5,477 nt of DNA. Origin: JBDRNO01 sp043811005. Lineage in GTDB: Bacteria > Bacteroidota > Bacteroidia > NORP154. The DNA is taken from assembly GCA_043811005.1 (NCBI GenBank), contig JBDRNO010000092.1, positions 1 to 5,477 on the forward strand, written 5' to 3'. The translations under genes and the position numbers were made by a program. Below are positions 5,342 through 5,477 of the stretch, one piece after another; position 1 is the stretch's first letter; every line of letters begins with the position of its first letter. The notes beneath the pieces were generated by a model. The model saw only the letters and a list, made by a program, of their open reading frames with translations, was not told where the DNA came from and did not search any database.

Positions 5342-5477
5342 TTATTTAATAATGAACATTATAATCCATGGAGCAGGAAGGTTAACTCTTCAATGCATCA
5401 GGTGCATAAGAGCGGTGACAAGATGTATGTAGACTATGCCGGCGAAAAGCTTTCCTTTGTTGATCAGACAACAGGCG
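5342..5477 (+). pseudogene. istA: IS21-family transposase IstA fragment lacking its N-terminus (runs off window)
   Basis: Following an in-frame TGA at 5339-5341 the frame is open to the window edge. Its peptide contains WSRKVNSSMHQVHKSGDKM followed by YVDYAGEKLSFVDQTTG, the segment of Bacteroidota IS21 IstA proteins that leads into the catalytic DDE core; the Asp of VDYAG is the expected first catalytic residue. A full IstA has well over 100 residues before this point, including DNA-binding helix-turn-helix regions, but here the resemblance begins only about 10-25 bases after the isomerase stop codon. No IS terminal repeat lies at the junction. This is therefore a 5'-truncated remnant. Whether the rest of IstA and IstB is intact downstream cannot be seen. 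Residues before about 5357 may not belong to IstA. Confidence 0.8.

Noticed and set aside
5352..5432. Short plus-strand frame beginning MNIIIHGAGR, like a nucleotide-binding protein start
   Set aside because: It ends after 26 codons, and the overlapping frame clearly encodes IstA, so the resemblance is accidental.
1..5477. CRISPR arrays, tRNA, rRNA, riboswitches
   Set aside because: No regularly spaced identical repeats, no cloverleaf with a TTC-type T-loop, and no recognisable riboswitch core were seen on either strand.

Overview
The window looks like chromosomal DNA from a member of the Bacteroidota. Three signals support this. Two promoters have the TTG-N20-TAnnTTTG form typical of that phylum. 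Start codons lack Shine-Dalgarno sequences. The gene content (a PEGA lipoprotein ending in a FISUMP domain, a TIR-TolB/FlgO-like protein, an IS21 transposase of the type common there) also fits. The genus cannot be read from the sequence; an environmental lineage of the class Bacteroidia is only a guess.

Layout, left to right. Bases 1-249 are the last 82 codons of an unrecognised gene. Bases 250-640 are non-coding and hold a probable IS21-type terminal-repeat remnant (321-361), a Bacteroidota promoter (477-507) and a perfect 14-bp palindrome (589-602). Bases 647-2221 encode a lipoprotein with an N-terminal PEGA domain, a middle beta-rich region and a C-terminal FISUMP domain, followed by a probable short terminator. 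Bases 2222-2735 are non-coding apart from three imperfect 14-bp tandem repeats and a second promoter that closely resembles the first. Bases 2736-4250 encode a membrane TIR-domain protein with a TolB-N/FlgO-like domain and a TPR tail that appears to have lost its middle. After 46 bp comes a 344-residue xylose-isomerase-like TIM-barrel enzyme (4297-5331). Just beyond it, and running off the window, is an IS21 IstA fragment without its N-terminal part.

How the parts may work together (inference). The lipoprotein gene and the TIR gene sit behind near-duplicate promoters (35 of 42 bases identical), so they could be expressed under similar conditions, although this may simply be a strong housekeeping-type promoter of the organism. 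The TIR gene and the isomerase-like gene are close, on one strand, with no visible terminator or promoter between them, so they are probably co-transcribed. Nothing in the window proves a shared function. IS21 debris at both ends marks this as a rearranged, accessory-like region. The strongest candidates for something new are the shortened TIR-TPR protein paired with an isomerase-like enzyme carrying an altered metal site, and the PEGA-FISUMP lipoprotein architecture.
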